The notes beneath the pieces were generated by a model that did no database searches, was not told where the DNA came from, and was given only the letters and a program-made list of their open reading frames with translations. Below, piece by piece: positions 45,910 to 58,900 of a stretch of DNA of 64,000 nt (its first letter is position 1; every line of letters starts with the position of its first letter). Origin of the DNA: Cymodocea nodosa (taxonomy: Eukaryota > Streptophyta > Magnoliopsida > Alismatales > Cymodoceaceae); assembly GCA_036874045.1 (NCBI GenBank), contig JAZBRI010000008.1, forward strand, positions 5,719,001-5,783,000. Reading direction: 5' to 3'. A program made the translations under genes and the position numbers.

Positions 45910-48900
45910 TCAATGTGTTGTCCTATTAGGAAACACATTGTCCTTCGTTAAGCTGATGGCACTGAGACTGTCACAGAAAATTTCTGCTTTATCATATCGC
46001 AGACCAAAGTCTCCAAGTAACCCCTTCAGCCAAATACCTTCTTTTGCAGCTTCTGTGATCGCCATATACTTAGCCTTTGTGGTGGATAAAGATACAGTAG
46101 GCTGTAGAGTAGATTTCCAACTAATAATAGAATCTGCCAATGTGAAGACATATCCTGTTAAGGATCTACGCTGATCAACATCACCTGCAAAATGTGAATC
46201 AGAATATCCAGCCATACTACAGTTATGTTTAACACCATAAATCAGTCCTACATCAGACGTGCCTTTCAAGTACCTAAATATCCTTTTCACGGCCTACCAA
46301 TGACTCTTCCCTAGATTCGACATAAACTTGCTTACAACACTAAGAGGGTAAGCAAGATCAAGGCGAGTACAAACCATGGCATACATAAGACTGCCAATTG
46401 CCTGTGAATATAGAACTTTCTTCATGTACTTTTCAGATTGCGTCTAAGGTGCCATAGCAATTGATAATCGCAGGTTCCTATCATAGGGCGTTTCGATGGC
46501 CTTACTTGTAGCCATGCCAAACCTGCTCAAAATCTTTAGAACATAATTGTGCTGATGGAGAAATAATCTTTCAATGTTCCTGTCACGATAAATCTCCATC
46601 CCAAGGATTTTACCTACCAGTCCTAAATCCTTCATTGCAAATTCAGATTTCAATGTGTCTTTCAAAACCTGTATTTCATTGACATCTTTTGCTGCAATCA
46701 AAATGTCATCCACATACAAGAGTAAGTAAACAAATTCTTCTTTAATTTGTTTAATATAGACACATGAATCAAAACTACTTCTAACAAAACCAACATCAGT
46801 GATAAAAGAATCAAATCTTTTATACCACTACTTGGGAGACTGTTTCAGCCCATACAAAGATTTTTGCAGCTTACAAACAATGTCTAATCTACCTCTTTCT
46901 GCAAAACCTATTGGCTATTCCATCTAGATGTCCTCATCTAAATCACCATGCAAGAAAGCTATTTTCACATCTAACTGTTCAAGTTCTAAATCCTTTACTA
47001 CAACAATTGCCAAGAGGACTTGAATGGAGGTGCGTCTAACTACTAGAGCAAAGACTTCATTGAAGTCCACACCCTCCTTCTGTGAAAACCCTTTTGCTAC
47101 CAATCTTGCCTTATATTGTATTCCAAGGTTTCCCTATGTTCTTGATTTCCTTTTGAGCACTCATTTGCAACCAACAACATTCCTGTCCTTGAGACGTTTT
47201 ACCAACTCCCAAGTCCTATTCTTATGCAAAGATTGTAGTTCTTCTTGCATAGCTCCCAACCAATGTACGGCTTCTAGTCTGCTAATGGCAGCATCAAAAC
47301 TAGGTGGGTCAGCATCCTCTACCTCACTAGCTACTTGTAAGGCAAAAGTGACCATATTATTGTAGCCATACCTCTGTAGAGGGTGAACATCCCTCTTAGG
47401 ATGATCTCTGGCAACACACCTTGGATGTGTGTCCTTAACAAATTCATCTCCTTGATCATCTTCTAAAATCAAACATTGATCTATATCAACAGGAACAGAC
47501 TGATATCAATGGTTGATTCAAATCAAACTCCACCTGCTTAGGAGTACTAGGTGGATCCAAAAATGTTGGCTTTTCTTTCTTGTGCATCAAAGAAACCTCA
47601 TCAAAGGTAACATCCCTACTATGAATGACATTTCTTGTTTCTTTATCATATATTCTATATCCTTTTACTCCCATTCCATATCTCACAAAGATGCCTTCCT
47701 TGGCACGTGGCTCCAATTTACCATGATTCACATGGTAATACGTAGGACATCCAGATACTTTCAATTTGGAGTAGTTAGCCACTTTATCCATCCATACTTC
47801 ATAAGGGATCTTGTCGCCAATTGCATTAGATGGCAACTTGTTCACCAAATAGGAGGCTATGTTAACAGCTTCAACCCAAAAACATTTTTTCAACCCAATA
47901 TGAAAGAGCATACACCTAGCTCTCTCCAACAACATCCTATTAAGATGTTTTGCAACTCCATTCTGTTGTGGAGTTCCCCTGACAGTATAATGTCTAGTTA
48001 TGCCTGCATCTCTGCAAAAAATCTCAAATTCATTTGAGCAAAATTCTAATCCATTATCTGTTCTCAAGCATTTTACTTTCCTCCCTACTTGGTTTTCAAC
48101 AATAGTCTTTCACTGTTTAAAGTTCTTGAAGGCCTCACTCTTATGTTTCATAACGAAAACCCAAGTCATATGACTAAAGTCATCAATAATGGAGAGAAAA
48201 TACTTAGAACCTGCTAAAGAGGGTTGTTGAGATGGTCCCCAACAATCTACATGGACATAATCCAACTTTCCCTTGGTAGAATGTTCTACTCTTCCAAAGG
48301 AAACACATTTCTATTTCCCATAGATACAATGCCTACATAAATCAATATCTGTAAAGATATGACCATCTAACCTGCCAAGTGTGCTGAGCTTCTACATTCC
48401 CTTTAGACCCAAATGTCCTAATCTAGAATGCCAAATAGCTAACATAGACTGTTGATCACTGATTGTCGCAGCTGTTGATCTAATGATAGGTTTGCCTTGA
48501 AGAATGTATAAAGGTCCATCCTTGATTCCCTTTATTACTATTAGGGAATCTTTCAAAACATGAAGTTTTACCTCCTCCACTTGAAAAACTGAAACCTTTC
48601 TGATCAAGAGCCATTAGTGAAATAAGGCTCTTGCCCAACCTTGGCACATGCCAAACATCCTCCAAGACTTTGACTGTCCCATCATGCATCCTGAATCTAA
48701 TAGATCCAACACCTATTTTGTCACAAACATCATTATCTGCTAAAGTGACCTGTCCACCATCTACCTCCTCATATGTATGGAAATATTCTTTGTTGGGAGT
48801 CATATGATATGATGCACCAGAATCCATAATCCAACTCTGATTGGAGTAGACACTACAACATATAGTAAGGGAGAAATCACAGTCAGACCCTGAGTCTCCA

Positions 48901-49673
48901 TTTTCAATGACTATTGCATTTCCCTTAGTCTTCAATTTAGGGCAGTTTACCTTCCAATGCCCCTTTTCCTTGCAATAATTGCAAGTGTCCTTGGAAATTC
49001 TACCTCTGGACTTACTTCTGCCTCTGCGCCTGTTGTCTCTTCTACTCTATCGTCCTCTAGACTTTGAATGATGCACTGTCAAACCTGATCCACCAACATC
49101 ATTGCTACCATGTGTAGCCAAATATCTCAATTCTCGAGAAGGAAGACTCGATCTTACCTCCTCCAAGGTAATAGAATCTTTGCCAACCACAAAAGATTGC
49201 ACAAAATTCTCAAAGGTGAGAGGGAGAGATACCAATAAGATGAGAGTAGCATCCTCATCTTCCACAGTAACACCAATGTTCCTCAGCTCCATGAGAATGG
49301 TGTTGAGTTGATCCAAATGTTGCTTCAATGGTGTACCTTCCTTCATTCTGAGAGAGAACAACCTTTGCTTCAACAATAGCTTATTCATGAGAGACTTAGT
49401 CATATACAGAGATTCTAACTTATTCTAAAGATCCAAAACTGTATTTTCATCTGCTACCTCAATGATTATCTTATTTTATAAACATAGCAGAATAGTCGAA
49501 TGTGCTTTCTCCTATTGCTGTTCAAATTCGGCAAACTTCTTATCTAGGGTTGTCTCCACATTTAAGGGAGCCCAAATACTCTACTATTTCAAAAGTGCTT
49601 TCATCTTAATCTGCCACAAACTAAAGTTGTTCTTGTCGTTGAACTTCTCAACTTTCAAGGCTAAAGATGCCAT
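45910..49673 (-). pseudogene. Copia2 gag-pol region (fossil)
   Basis: From right to left: gag start MASLALKVEKFNDKNNFSLW (about 49671) with MKEGTPLKQHLDQLNTILME and LPLTFENFVQSF (49340-49190). Zinc knuckle CKYCKEKGHWKVNC (about 48985-48944). Protease WIMDSGASYHMTPNKEYF (about 48830). Pre-integrase WHSRLGHLGLKGM (about 48430). Integrase LRTDNGLEFCSNEF and TPQQNGVAKHLNRM (about 48065-47930). RT with MYVDDILIAAKD (46719). RNase H with AGYSDSHFAGDVDQRRSLTG and CDSLSAISL (46206-45945). Tork/Tnt1-like. Fossil copy. Confidence 0.88.
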
Positions 49674-50333
49674 GACAATAGAACAACACAAACATAGCAA
49701 GCAAATACCAAAGAATTCGGACAACAAATAAGCATAAAATTTACTATCCCAAAGCTGTGAACGAATCTTTTATTCAAAATATCCCAACTAACAAATGTAG
49801 CTACCAAATTCAAAATATCACTTGCAAAGAATCCCAAACAAACAAAGATGAGCCAAGATCACACGTATTGTCTTAAGAAACAAAAAAAATTCCCGAAGAA
49901 CTTCAAAGAATTCCAAAGAACTGCTAAAGAATTCCAAAGAACTGGCCACACTTGGTCTACTTTAAAAAAGCCGAAAAAGAATTTTGCAGAATCACAACAA
50001 CAAACTTCAAAAGTTATGATAGGAATTCTTACTACCTGTTTCACCAACGTGGAAATGACAGATGACCAAGTGCATGTTGTCAAATTCAAGATTGTAGGCG
50101 TCGAATAAGAATTCCAATCATGGATGCTTGTCGTGAACACAAGTCGCAAGCAAAGATCGCACGAGCGCTGGCGTCGAACGAAGAACGCAAGCTATGATAC
50201 GTGAATGTTGGCATCAGGCAGAACGCGAGCGATCATGCACGGGCATTGGCGTAGGCAACGATGCAGACGAATGCACGCGGGCGCTGGCGTCGGGCAAGGA
50301 TGCGAGTGATCATGCATGGAAGCTGGTGCGGAC

Positions 50334-50530
50334 AAAGACGTAGGTGAATACGTGTGGGTGCTGGTGCAGGTGGAGACGAGGACGATCGCGCAGGCAAGAA
50401 TGCGGGAGAATGCATGTGGACGCTGGCGCGGGTGGAGATGCGGACGATCGTGCAGGCAAGAACGCGGGTGAATGTGCGCGGACACTAGCGTGGGCGGAGA
50501 CGTGGACGATCGCGCAGGCAAGAACGCGGG
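50334..50530 (-). repeat. GC-rich 62-bp tandem repeat in Copia2 leader
   Basis: Three consecutive 62-bp units (50334-50395, 50396-50457, 50458-50519) plus a partial fourth. Each runs from aagaacgcgggtgaatg to ggacgatcgcgcaggc with variants; degenerate shorter copies reach back to about 50200. It is far richer in G+C than anything nearby. It lies between the primer site and gag, in what would be the element's 5' leader RNA. Open frames crossing it on the minus strand look like by-products of the repeat. Confidence 0.85.
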
Positions 50531-50664
50531 CATCAGGTGCGGGCACTAGGCGCGGACGTCGAGCATCGAGCGTAGGCATTGGGCATGGGCGTCAGCTTCG
50601 TGCGTTGGCCAAGATCTTTCTTTTCTTCTTTCAAGACTAATCCACGGCCAACTCCTCAAGCTTC

Positions 50665-50676
50665 ACTTTGATACCA
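50665..50676 (-). promoter_or_regulatory. Copia2 primer-binding site
   Basis: Minus strand tggtatcaaagt, complementary to the initiator-Met tRNA end as used by Tork-type elements, two bases inside the 5' LTR. Confidence 0.85.
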
Positions 50677-50678
50677 CT

Positions 50679-50986
50679 TGTTATGCGAAGAGAAGTGTAG
50701 AAAGGGAGAAGCTTGGACTCGTGGAGAAGAAAGAAGAAGGCAAAGGAGAAAAAATGTGTGAAGCAAATGCAAAAACACCAAGGTTTAACGTGGTTCCCCA
50801 ATTGGGTACATTCACGGATGGAGCTCAACTGATTGATTCTCTCTAGGTGATCACAAAGGGATTCAAGATTCATCATCCTTCAAAAAGCACACGTTGGGGG
50901 TCTATTTATAACATTTGTGTACCCCAAGTGGCCAAGGACAAAATTACCGCTATGTGTAACAAACTAATTCAAGACACATAATAACA
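50679..50986 (-). repeat. Copia2 5' LTR with TATA element
   Basis: 308 bp. On the minus strand a TATA box (tataaatag, 50902-50910) is followed by the presumed transcription start. The same box occurs in the 3' LTR (about 45605-45613). Confidence 0.88.
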
Positions 50987-52493
50987 GTTAAAGCATGCAT
51001 TTTATGGATTTCAAGTGCATAGTATATGATTTTTATATTGAATTACATGAAAGTTATATTTTTAGGCTATGCATGTTTTTATGAATTAAAAATGAAATAA
51101 TGCACAAATCTACCTTTAATGGAATTAATGTTAAGTTTAATAGCCTATGTGTAGATACTTAGTTATTTAGAATAAATTACATGGAACACAATTTTATTGC
51201 ACGCATGTTCTTTACTTATCAATTTCACTTATGCTTTCCAAAGATTTAGTATTAAGATATAAAATTGATGCATGATAAGAATATAAAGTTATACTTTCAT
51301 CATCTTAATGAAATATTGTTATAGATGCACCTATAATATTTGTCTTAATTATTCATGATATAACTCTACATGTGATTGAATGGGCTTAACTTTTGTATGA
51401 GTTGTTATTGATGAAAATAGGTGACATCAAGGGATTATAAGAGGGTTAAATCTCAGCCCTTGGATGGTGTATTAAAGGTGAAAGAGGCTAGGATAAATCT
51501 CAACCATTGGATCTATCTTGGAAGATCAAAGGACACCAAGATTAATAGGAGCAAACCCCACATCCAAGGATATCTTCTCAATTGCTCTCCATTCCAGCCA
51601 ATGTTTCTCTTCTCCAAGGACTCCTCTCCTCGTTGCTGAAGGTGAACACTTAAGGGTGTCGTTCCCCCTCTTAAACCAACATCATGTCCTTCTTTCTCCT
51701 CTTGATTCTGTTAGGAACTTAAGGCTTACCAGAGGGGGGGGTGAATGGTAATAATTCATTTCTTAACCTTTTAGAAGAAGTTTAATGTAAAGAGATATCA
51801 AGCACACAATAAAAGAATTCACACAGAGATTTTTAGGTGGTTCACCACTAACAGGTAGTCCACCCGCAAGGGATACTTGGGCTTCACTAACTCTTGCAAA
51901 CTTACAATCACTTGCTTTAAGGTTTAAGCAAGAACCAACCAACCATTCACTTGAGCTTTCTTGTCAAAGCTTCAATCAATCCTTTCTCTAAAGTTTTGAT
52001 CTATGTACTTCAGTAAACACTAGCTTGTGAACAATAGAGTTGAGTGCGTGATGAGCTTCTGAAATTTAGTGTGTAAGTGTTGAAGATGATTTGATCTCTA
52101 AAGCTTTTCTTCTGTTGAGCTTGGTGTAAGTATGTATATGAGCAAAAGTTATCTAAATTTGTTGTCTATATCTTGTATATATACCAAACATGTGTAACAA
52201 TCATATTCTCTTCCAACGGATGTATTCTATTGTACTTGATTAGACTTCAGTCCCAAATATGGTAAATTACTGTTCAGAAAGTTATTTCAAGACGTCCTTC
52301 TGATTTTCTTAACATTTCTGATAGTTAGCTGTGTAACTCTCCGAAGAATATCTGTAACTCATCGAAAGATCACTTAAACCTTTCTACCATGTAGGATTCC
52401 AAAATATATGCTGCGAGCTGTCACTCAATCGGATACTTATAACTGTAACTTACCGAACAGTTATTTAACTATCGAATAGTTGGCGACAATAAT

Positions 52494-54728
52494 TGTTCAG
52501 TTACCCAGCACGACACCAGAAAACTTGTTTGGATCTCCAGCAATGCACCACAAAAACTATGATTTGTTAACTTCTATTTTTACTTAATTAATTTATCTTT
52601 ATGCCTATTCTTTTTCTTTTAGAAGTAAACAAACAACCTTTAATACAATTTAGATATTAATTCCAATTTGTACTTTAACTGCAAGTGCACAGTGTCTATT
52701 GTATCAGTGTGCAAGTACAGGTCGATCCCATAGGGAATTGCTTAAGAGTTTAGAAATGTCTGTTTGTTAACAATCAAATTTATATATTCAATAAGCTCTC
52801 CGTTGAATTACAGTTAACTCAACGGACAAAGTTCGTTGAGTTATAGCTAACTCAACGGACTAACCTCATGGACTTAAGTTAACTCCATGAGTCTGTCTTT
52901 TTTTTTTAATACTGTTATTTACAAAGGAATTCGGCCAACCATTGGGTGATTCCACAAATTGTAAATAACATCAATTAAGCTCTTTAATGTTAGTAAACAC
53001 TGGATTTATCATTAAGCAATACTAACATTTAGATAATTTAAACAGTAACCATTAAAATCTTTAAGTCTTTTGATCGAACCAATTTTAGTAAACTATAAAA
53101 CTGAAACTAACATAAAACAATCACAACACTGACCAAGATAACATTAATCATGATACAACACAAACAATACAACACTCAAATACAACATACAAACATAGAT
53201 AAATTATTTTTGGTATTTTTGTTTTAATATGAACATGGAAATGGGCGAAAGGTGAAATGTAAAGTAATCTCAATCGACAGTAAATACTTCCGTCACTACA
53301 TACGACGCGATTACACCACTGAAAATTTAACCACTTACAATTCTGTCTCCTCTCCCTATAGAATCGCGAGTCCAGAATTGCAAGATGATCTCTTCTTCAG
53401 CATACAGGCATCAACCTGAAGTCAAGGCTAGAAGCTTTACGATCTCCTGAGATATGAGTCGGCGCTTGGTGAAAATGGCTTCCCTTCCCTCGACGTGATC
53501 ACTCCTCATAGTGGTTGTTAGGCATCGTGTTTGGCTCGGAATCGACCTGACATCAAGAAAGTATACTCACAGACCTCTGATGGTTGGTGACTGTGGTGGT
53601 GGTAACGATGGTTGGTGTGGTACTTTGGATAATTGTCGATACTGTCTGTAGAAGGCTCGATGCTCCTCCTCTATACACACTGGCCGTCCATCGATCACAC
53701 ACCTTTCTTCTTTTTCTTCTTTTCTTTTATATTTCTTCAGTAGTAACTGCTTCTACTTGAATGGTCAGTTGGATTTCCTTCATTCATATCAACGGCGATG
53801 CTTTCTTCTCCCTACGTAATACGTGCAATCGTGGTTTTTCTTCCAACTATCCTGTTTCTGCAATCGCTACAGTGGCATATTAGAAAATAAATAGTCCGTG
53901 GAGTTACAGATAACTCAACGGACTTACCTCGTTAATTTAACTATAAAACACATGCATAAATTTAACTATTCGATGCTTAGGTGCATTTCGGATACTTAAA
54001 AACTTAACTGTCCGATGCTTAGATGCATTTCGGATAGTTACAAATAACTCACTGATATATAACTTAAGTAAATCTACCAGATCTCGACACGTGTCAACAA
54101 TAGTTTAATAATAAAAGAAACATTTCGGAGAGTTACAGGTCTAACTATCCGATGCTTAGATGCATTTCGGATAGTTATAGATAACTCACCGAAAATCCAC
54201 TTAAGTCACTTTCTCAGAACATGACACGTGTCCATAGCTATTTTATAAATAAAAAGAGATTTCAGAGAGTTACACATATAATTGTCTGATGCCCAACTAC
54301 AATTTCGGATAGTTATAAATAACTCACCGAAAGTTCACTTAAGTCATGCATTATGGTTTCGACACGTGTACTTCAGGAAATAATAAACTATTCTTTCAAA
54401 ACATAACTGTTCGGCAGTTTAAACATAACTATCCGATACATGTTCGGTCTATTAAATATAAATGTCCGAAATATGTTCGGTATGTTAAACATAATTGTTC
54501 GAAATATCAGAAAATTCGGATACTTTAGAATTTCATAGCCTACAACTTACTGACAGTTCAGCAATATACTAAATTGACATTAATTCCCCAAAATTAAATA
54601 GATTCTTTAATTAAAGCATATAACAGTACAATTATAACATAATGGCTTAATTCTCATATGATAAGCTAAATATTATGCAATTAACCATCATTTAACCGTT
54701 AATAATATGCACTTTTTCATTCTAAACA
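52494..54728 (-). mobile_element. Solo LTR of the Gypsy2 family (copy 2)
   Basis: 2235 bp in minus orientation inserted in the Copia3 3' LTR. Its ends are tgtt...gcacgacaccag and tttttcattctaaaca. Flanks are ataat (52489-52493) and gtaac (54729-54733). The undisturbed 5' LTR reads gtaac at this place, so the duplication is present but has changed by two transitions on one side. No internal genes. Confidence 0.88.
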
Positions 54729-54782
54729 GTAACCCTCCATTAACTTTCTGATTGCTTTAATTTAGCATGTGCATAAAAGATT

Positions 54783-55340
54783 GACTTAAGTTTCGGATGG
54801 TTATCCCTGTAACTCACTGAAATGCTTCAGGATTTCAGATAGTTATCTTTCTAACTCTTCGAAAACTTATTTGAGCTTCTCTCTAAAATTCTACACGTGG
54901 GAAATTCAATGACTTAAGTTTCAGATAGTTAAACTGTAACTCACTGAAACTCTCTTGAATGTTCGAATAGTTATCTTTCTAACTCTCCGAAAACTTATTT
55001 GAGCTTCTCTCTGGAATTCTGCACATGAGAAATTCAATGACTTAAGTTTCAGATAGTTAAACTATAACTCACTAAAACTCTCTTGAATATTCAGATAGTT
55101 ATATTTCTAACTCTTCGAAAACTTATTTGAGCTTCTCTCTGAAATTCTGCACGTGGGAAATTCAATGACTTAAGTTCCAGAAAATTATACCTATAACTCA
55201 CTGAAAAACTCGAATAGTTATCTAACTCTCCGAAAAGAAAACTCGGATAGTTATCTAACTCTCCGAAAAGAAAACTCAGATAGTTATCTAACTCTCCGAC
55301 AAGTCCTTTAAGCTTCCTTTCTGTATTTCTTCACGTGATT
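54783..55340 (-). repeat. 128-bp tandem module array (3' LTR copy)
   Basis: Each unit has cacgtg or a variant, ~15 bases, gacttaagttt, a ggatagtta / taactcaccgaaa inverted pair, ~15 bases, and a second ggatagtta / taactctccgaaa pair, then acttatttgagcttctctct. About three full units plus shorter ctcggatagttatctaactctccgaaa repeats near 55205-55300. Confidence 0.88.
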
Positions 55341-55598
55341 AATTGAATGACTTAACTTTCAGATAGTTATACTTGTAACTCTTCAAAAAGTCCTTTAAGC
55401 TTCCGGATAGTTAACTCCTTAACTATCTGATCATTCAATCCTTTCTTAACTGTTCGATTTTCTGTAGCAGCACATTCTGAGATTTACTGCTTCAATTTGT
55501 TTGTCTTCTGATCTTTTTGTTGTACTGACTAAACCTAATAAATACATTTCAAAACCTTACATTGATTTTTGCATTACGAAAATCTAGAGGTCCTTTCA

Positions 55599-55982
55599 AT
55601 CTCCTTTTTGATAATGGCAAAAACCTTACAATGTATTACATGTATTTCTCTCCCTATATATCTATACAGAAAAGCACACGAGGAATACAGAATAATTTAA
55701 ATTTAAAGACTCCCCTTGATTTTCTGAAATCACTCCCCCTGAATTTCTCCCCCTACTTTACTGCTGCTTTGCTTACCAAAATATGATATTTCTCCCCCTT
55801 TTTTGCCAATTGTCAAAAAGAAGTGAGAAGTCAGATACTGAGTTGGTGGAGCAATTATAGCTAAGTATCAAAATGTCTAAGTTGCTGCAAAACAGAGATG
55901 TTAGTAGAACAAGCTCCTAGTTGTGAGCTTGGAGAGTAGAGATATGAAATTATAAATCATATAAAGAACAAATCCCTAAATT
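55599..55982 (-). other. Copia3 3' non-coding region with purine tracts
   Basis: Between the RNase H end and the 3' LTR. The minus strand has aaaaaggagat next to the LTR, and further runs (aaaaaagggggaga at about 55790-55803; aggggga blocks near 55730-55755). Repeated purine runs here are usual in SIRE-type elements. Confidence 0.65.
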
Positions 55983-58900
55983 TCATCTAATATGATTAAA
56001 TACAGCTTCAGATAATGGTTTGGTGAATATATCTGCAAGTTGTTCTTTAGTAGAGACATATTCTAAGGAAATATGACCTTTTTCAACATGGTCTCTTAAA
56101 AAGTGGTGCCTAATCTCGATATGTTTTGCTCTAGAGTGTAGAACTGTATTTTTGGAGAGATTGATGGCATTACTGCTATTACAGTAAATAATGGTATTCT
56201 GAAAATTTAGCTTATAATCTGCCAGAGTTTGTTGCATCCATAAGATCTATGCACAACATAGGCCTGCTGCCATATATTCAACTTCAGTGGTGGATAGAGC
56301 TATAGAGTTTTGTTTCCTGCTGAACCAAGAAACAAGTGAATGACCAAGCAACTAACATGTCCCACTGGTGCTTTTTCGATTTGATTTGCATCCTGCATAA
56401 TCTGCATCACTGTATCCTGCTAATATCATTTGATTCTGTGAAGAATAAAATAAGTCAAAGTCTTTGGTACCCTGTAGATATTTAAATATACGTTTAACTG
56501 CTTTTAAGTGTGATGCTTTTGGAGAGGCTTGATATCTTGCACAAGCACAAACACTAAACATTATATCTAGTCTACTAGCTGTTATATACAGAAGTGATCC
56601 AATCATATCTCTATATTTCTTTTGATCTACTGGAATGCTAGAAATGTCCTTATCAAGTTTTTCATTTGAGTTCATAGGAGTACCTGCTACTTTGGATTTA
56701 TCCATACCAAATTTTAAGAGAATCTCTTTGCAAAATTTTTCTTGATTCAGGAAAATACCATGCTGAAGTTGATGAATTTGTAATCCTAGAAAGAATTTTA
56801 ATTCTCCCATAAGACTCATCTCAAATTCATTCTTCATTAAGATTTGAAAATCATGACATAGTTTCTCATGTGTGGCACCAAAAATGATATCATCCATGTA
56901 GATTTGAATAATCAACATATGAGAACTTTCAGATTTGATGAATAAGGTGTTGTTTGTAGTTCCTATGTTAAACTGATTCTCAAGAAGGAAACTCTTCAGT
57001 TTATCATACCATGCACGTGGTGCTTGCGTCAAACCATAGAGAGTCAGTTTGTATACATGGTTTGGATTTTCTTCATCTTCAAAACTTGGTGGCTGTTCTA
57101 CATATACTTCTTGCAGAATGCCATTAAGAAATGCACTTTTAACATCCATCTGATAAAGCTTGATTTTCATACTACTTGCAAAGGCAAGTAACATTCTAAT
57201 TGCTTCAAGTCTTGCAACAGGTGCAAAAGTTTCTTCATAGTCGATCCCTTCTTGTTGGTTGTATCCCTAAGCAACAAGTCTAGCTTTATTTCTGATAATA
57301 CTACCATTATTATTAAGTTTGTTCTTAAACACCCATTTAGTACCAATAATTGATTTTTCGATGGGCCTTTCAATCAAGTTCCAAACTTCATTTTTCTTGA
57401 ACTGATTTAGTTCCTCTTGCATGGCCATGATCTAGTATTCATCATTGCAGGCATCTTCAACTGTTGAAGGTTCAAGTTCGGACACAAAAGCACAATAATT
57501 ACAAATATTTTGAATTTTTCTTCTTGTTTGAACACCTTAATTTATATTCTCAATAATTTGTCCAATGGGATGTTCAGACTTTGTCTTCCATGCTTTTTAT
57601 ATCTCAGTAGGTGTAGGTAGTGTTGAACTATCCTTTTTTTGAGGAATTTTCTGATTTATTAATTCACTTTCACTTTCACTGTCTATTGTTAGCCTCTTCA
57701 ATTTTCCTATTATGTCTTCATCAAAGAATACGTTTATTGACTCTTCTACTCTTCTTTTATGTTCAAAATAGACCCTATAGGCCTTGCTTCTTGAAGAGTA
57801 TCCAACAAGTAGAGTAGGATCAGATTTTGCATCAAATTTTTCCTTTTGATCCTTAGCATTAAGCACAAAGCATCTTGATCCAAAGACCTTAAAATATCCA
57901 ACATTTGGTATTTTACCATACCATAGTTCAAAAGGTATCTTATGTAGAATAGGTCTAAGGTGAGTTCTATTTATAGAATAACATGTAGTATTTACAGCTT
58001 CAGCCCATAGAGACTTTGGTAGATCAGATGCATTAAGAATTGTCCTTGCCATTTCTTGTTCTAATCCATTCTTCCTCTCTACAACTCCGTTCTGAGTAGG
58101 AGTTCTTGGACATGAGAATTTGTGTAGTATGCTAAAAGAATTGTATAATTCTTCAAATTCTAAACTTTCAAATTCACCATCATGATCACTTCTGATCTTC
58201 TTCACGGTTGATTCTTTTTCATTTTGAATTCTAATACAGAGATGTTTGAATTCATCACAGGCTTCATTCTTGTGTGTTAAGAAAATAACCCAAGTGAATC
58301 TTGTATAATCATCAACTACCACTAAGGTATATTTTCTTCCTCTTAAACTAGCTGTCTGTGTAGGACCAAATAGGTCCATATGCAATAGATCCAATGGTTG
58401 ACATGTGGCAATGTCTTCAATACTCTTGTGTGTTGATTTCTTTTGTTTTCCAATTGTATAGTCACTACACAATTTATCTTTCTTAAATTTGAGCTTAGGC
58501 ACACCTCTAACAAGATCATGTTTGGTCAATTTTCTTATAAGTCTCATGTTTACATGATTTAATCGTTTATTCCATAACCATTCATCTTCATTAGAAGCAA
58601 CTAAACATGCATCACTAGATATAATATCACATGGAAATTCCAAATTATAAATTGAATTATTTCTATATCCAGTAAATTTGATTTCATGTGTATCCTATTG
58701 TAATATAAAATAGTTTTCTGTAGTAAAAAGTATATTGTAACCTTTGTCACATAATTGACCTACACTTAGCAGATTCTGTTTTAAACCATTTACATGTAAG
58801 ACATTTTCTATTTTTCCATTTTCAAATGCAACATTTCCTATGGCAGTAATTCTACATTTTTCATTATTACCAAACTTAACAGATCCTGAATTTATTGATT

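Larger units (their letters stand above)
43161..50986 (-). mobile_element. Copia2: Tork/Tnt1-like element
   Basis: Minus strand, flanked by a perfect gttaa duplication (43156-43160 and 50987-50991). LTRs are about 308 bp, TGTTATGCGAAG...ATAATAACA. The 5' LTR is 50679-50986. The 3' LTR is 43161-43180 plus 45397-45684, split by a solo Gypsy2-family LTR. The primer site is at 50665-50676 and the polypurine tract at 45685-45699. The internal region of about 5.0 kb is the full size for Tork. LTRs differ at about 3-4%. Parts: leader with GC-rich repeats, gag, protease, integrase, reverse transcriptase, RNase H. Broken roughly ten or more times. Confidence 0.9.
51709..55598 (-). repeat. Copia3 3' LTR, interrupted by a solo LTR
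   Basis: LTR sequence lies at 51709-52493 and about 54729-55598. It contains the 128-bp tandem module, with gacttaag at 54783, 54911, 55039 and 55167, at exact 128-bp steps. Confidence 0.9.

Noticed and set aside
47024-47365. Plus-strand frames over Copia2 (47024-47365, 47513-48037)
   Set aside because: They are antisense to the recognisable minus-strand integrase and RT blocks.
50192-50640. Arg/Pro/His-rich open frames over the Copia2 leader
   Set aside because: They are produced by the 62-bp GC-rich tandem repeat, whose length is not a multiple of three, and show no conserved protein.
54783-55340. Regularly spaced repeats considered as a CRISPR-like array
   Set aside because: Repeat and spacer parts are both alike from unit to unit, the array lies in an LTR, and the genome is a plant.
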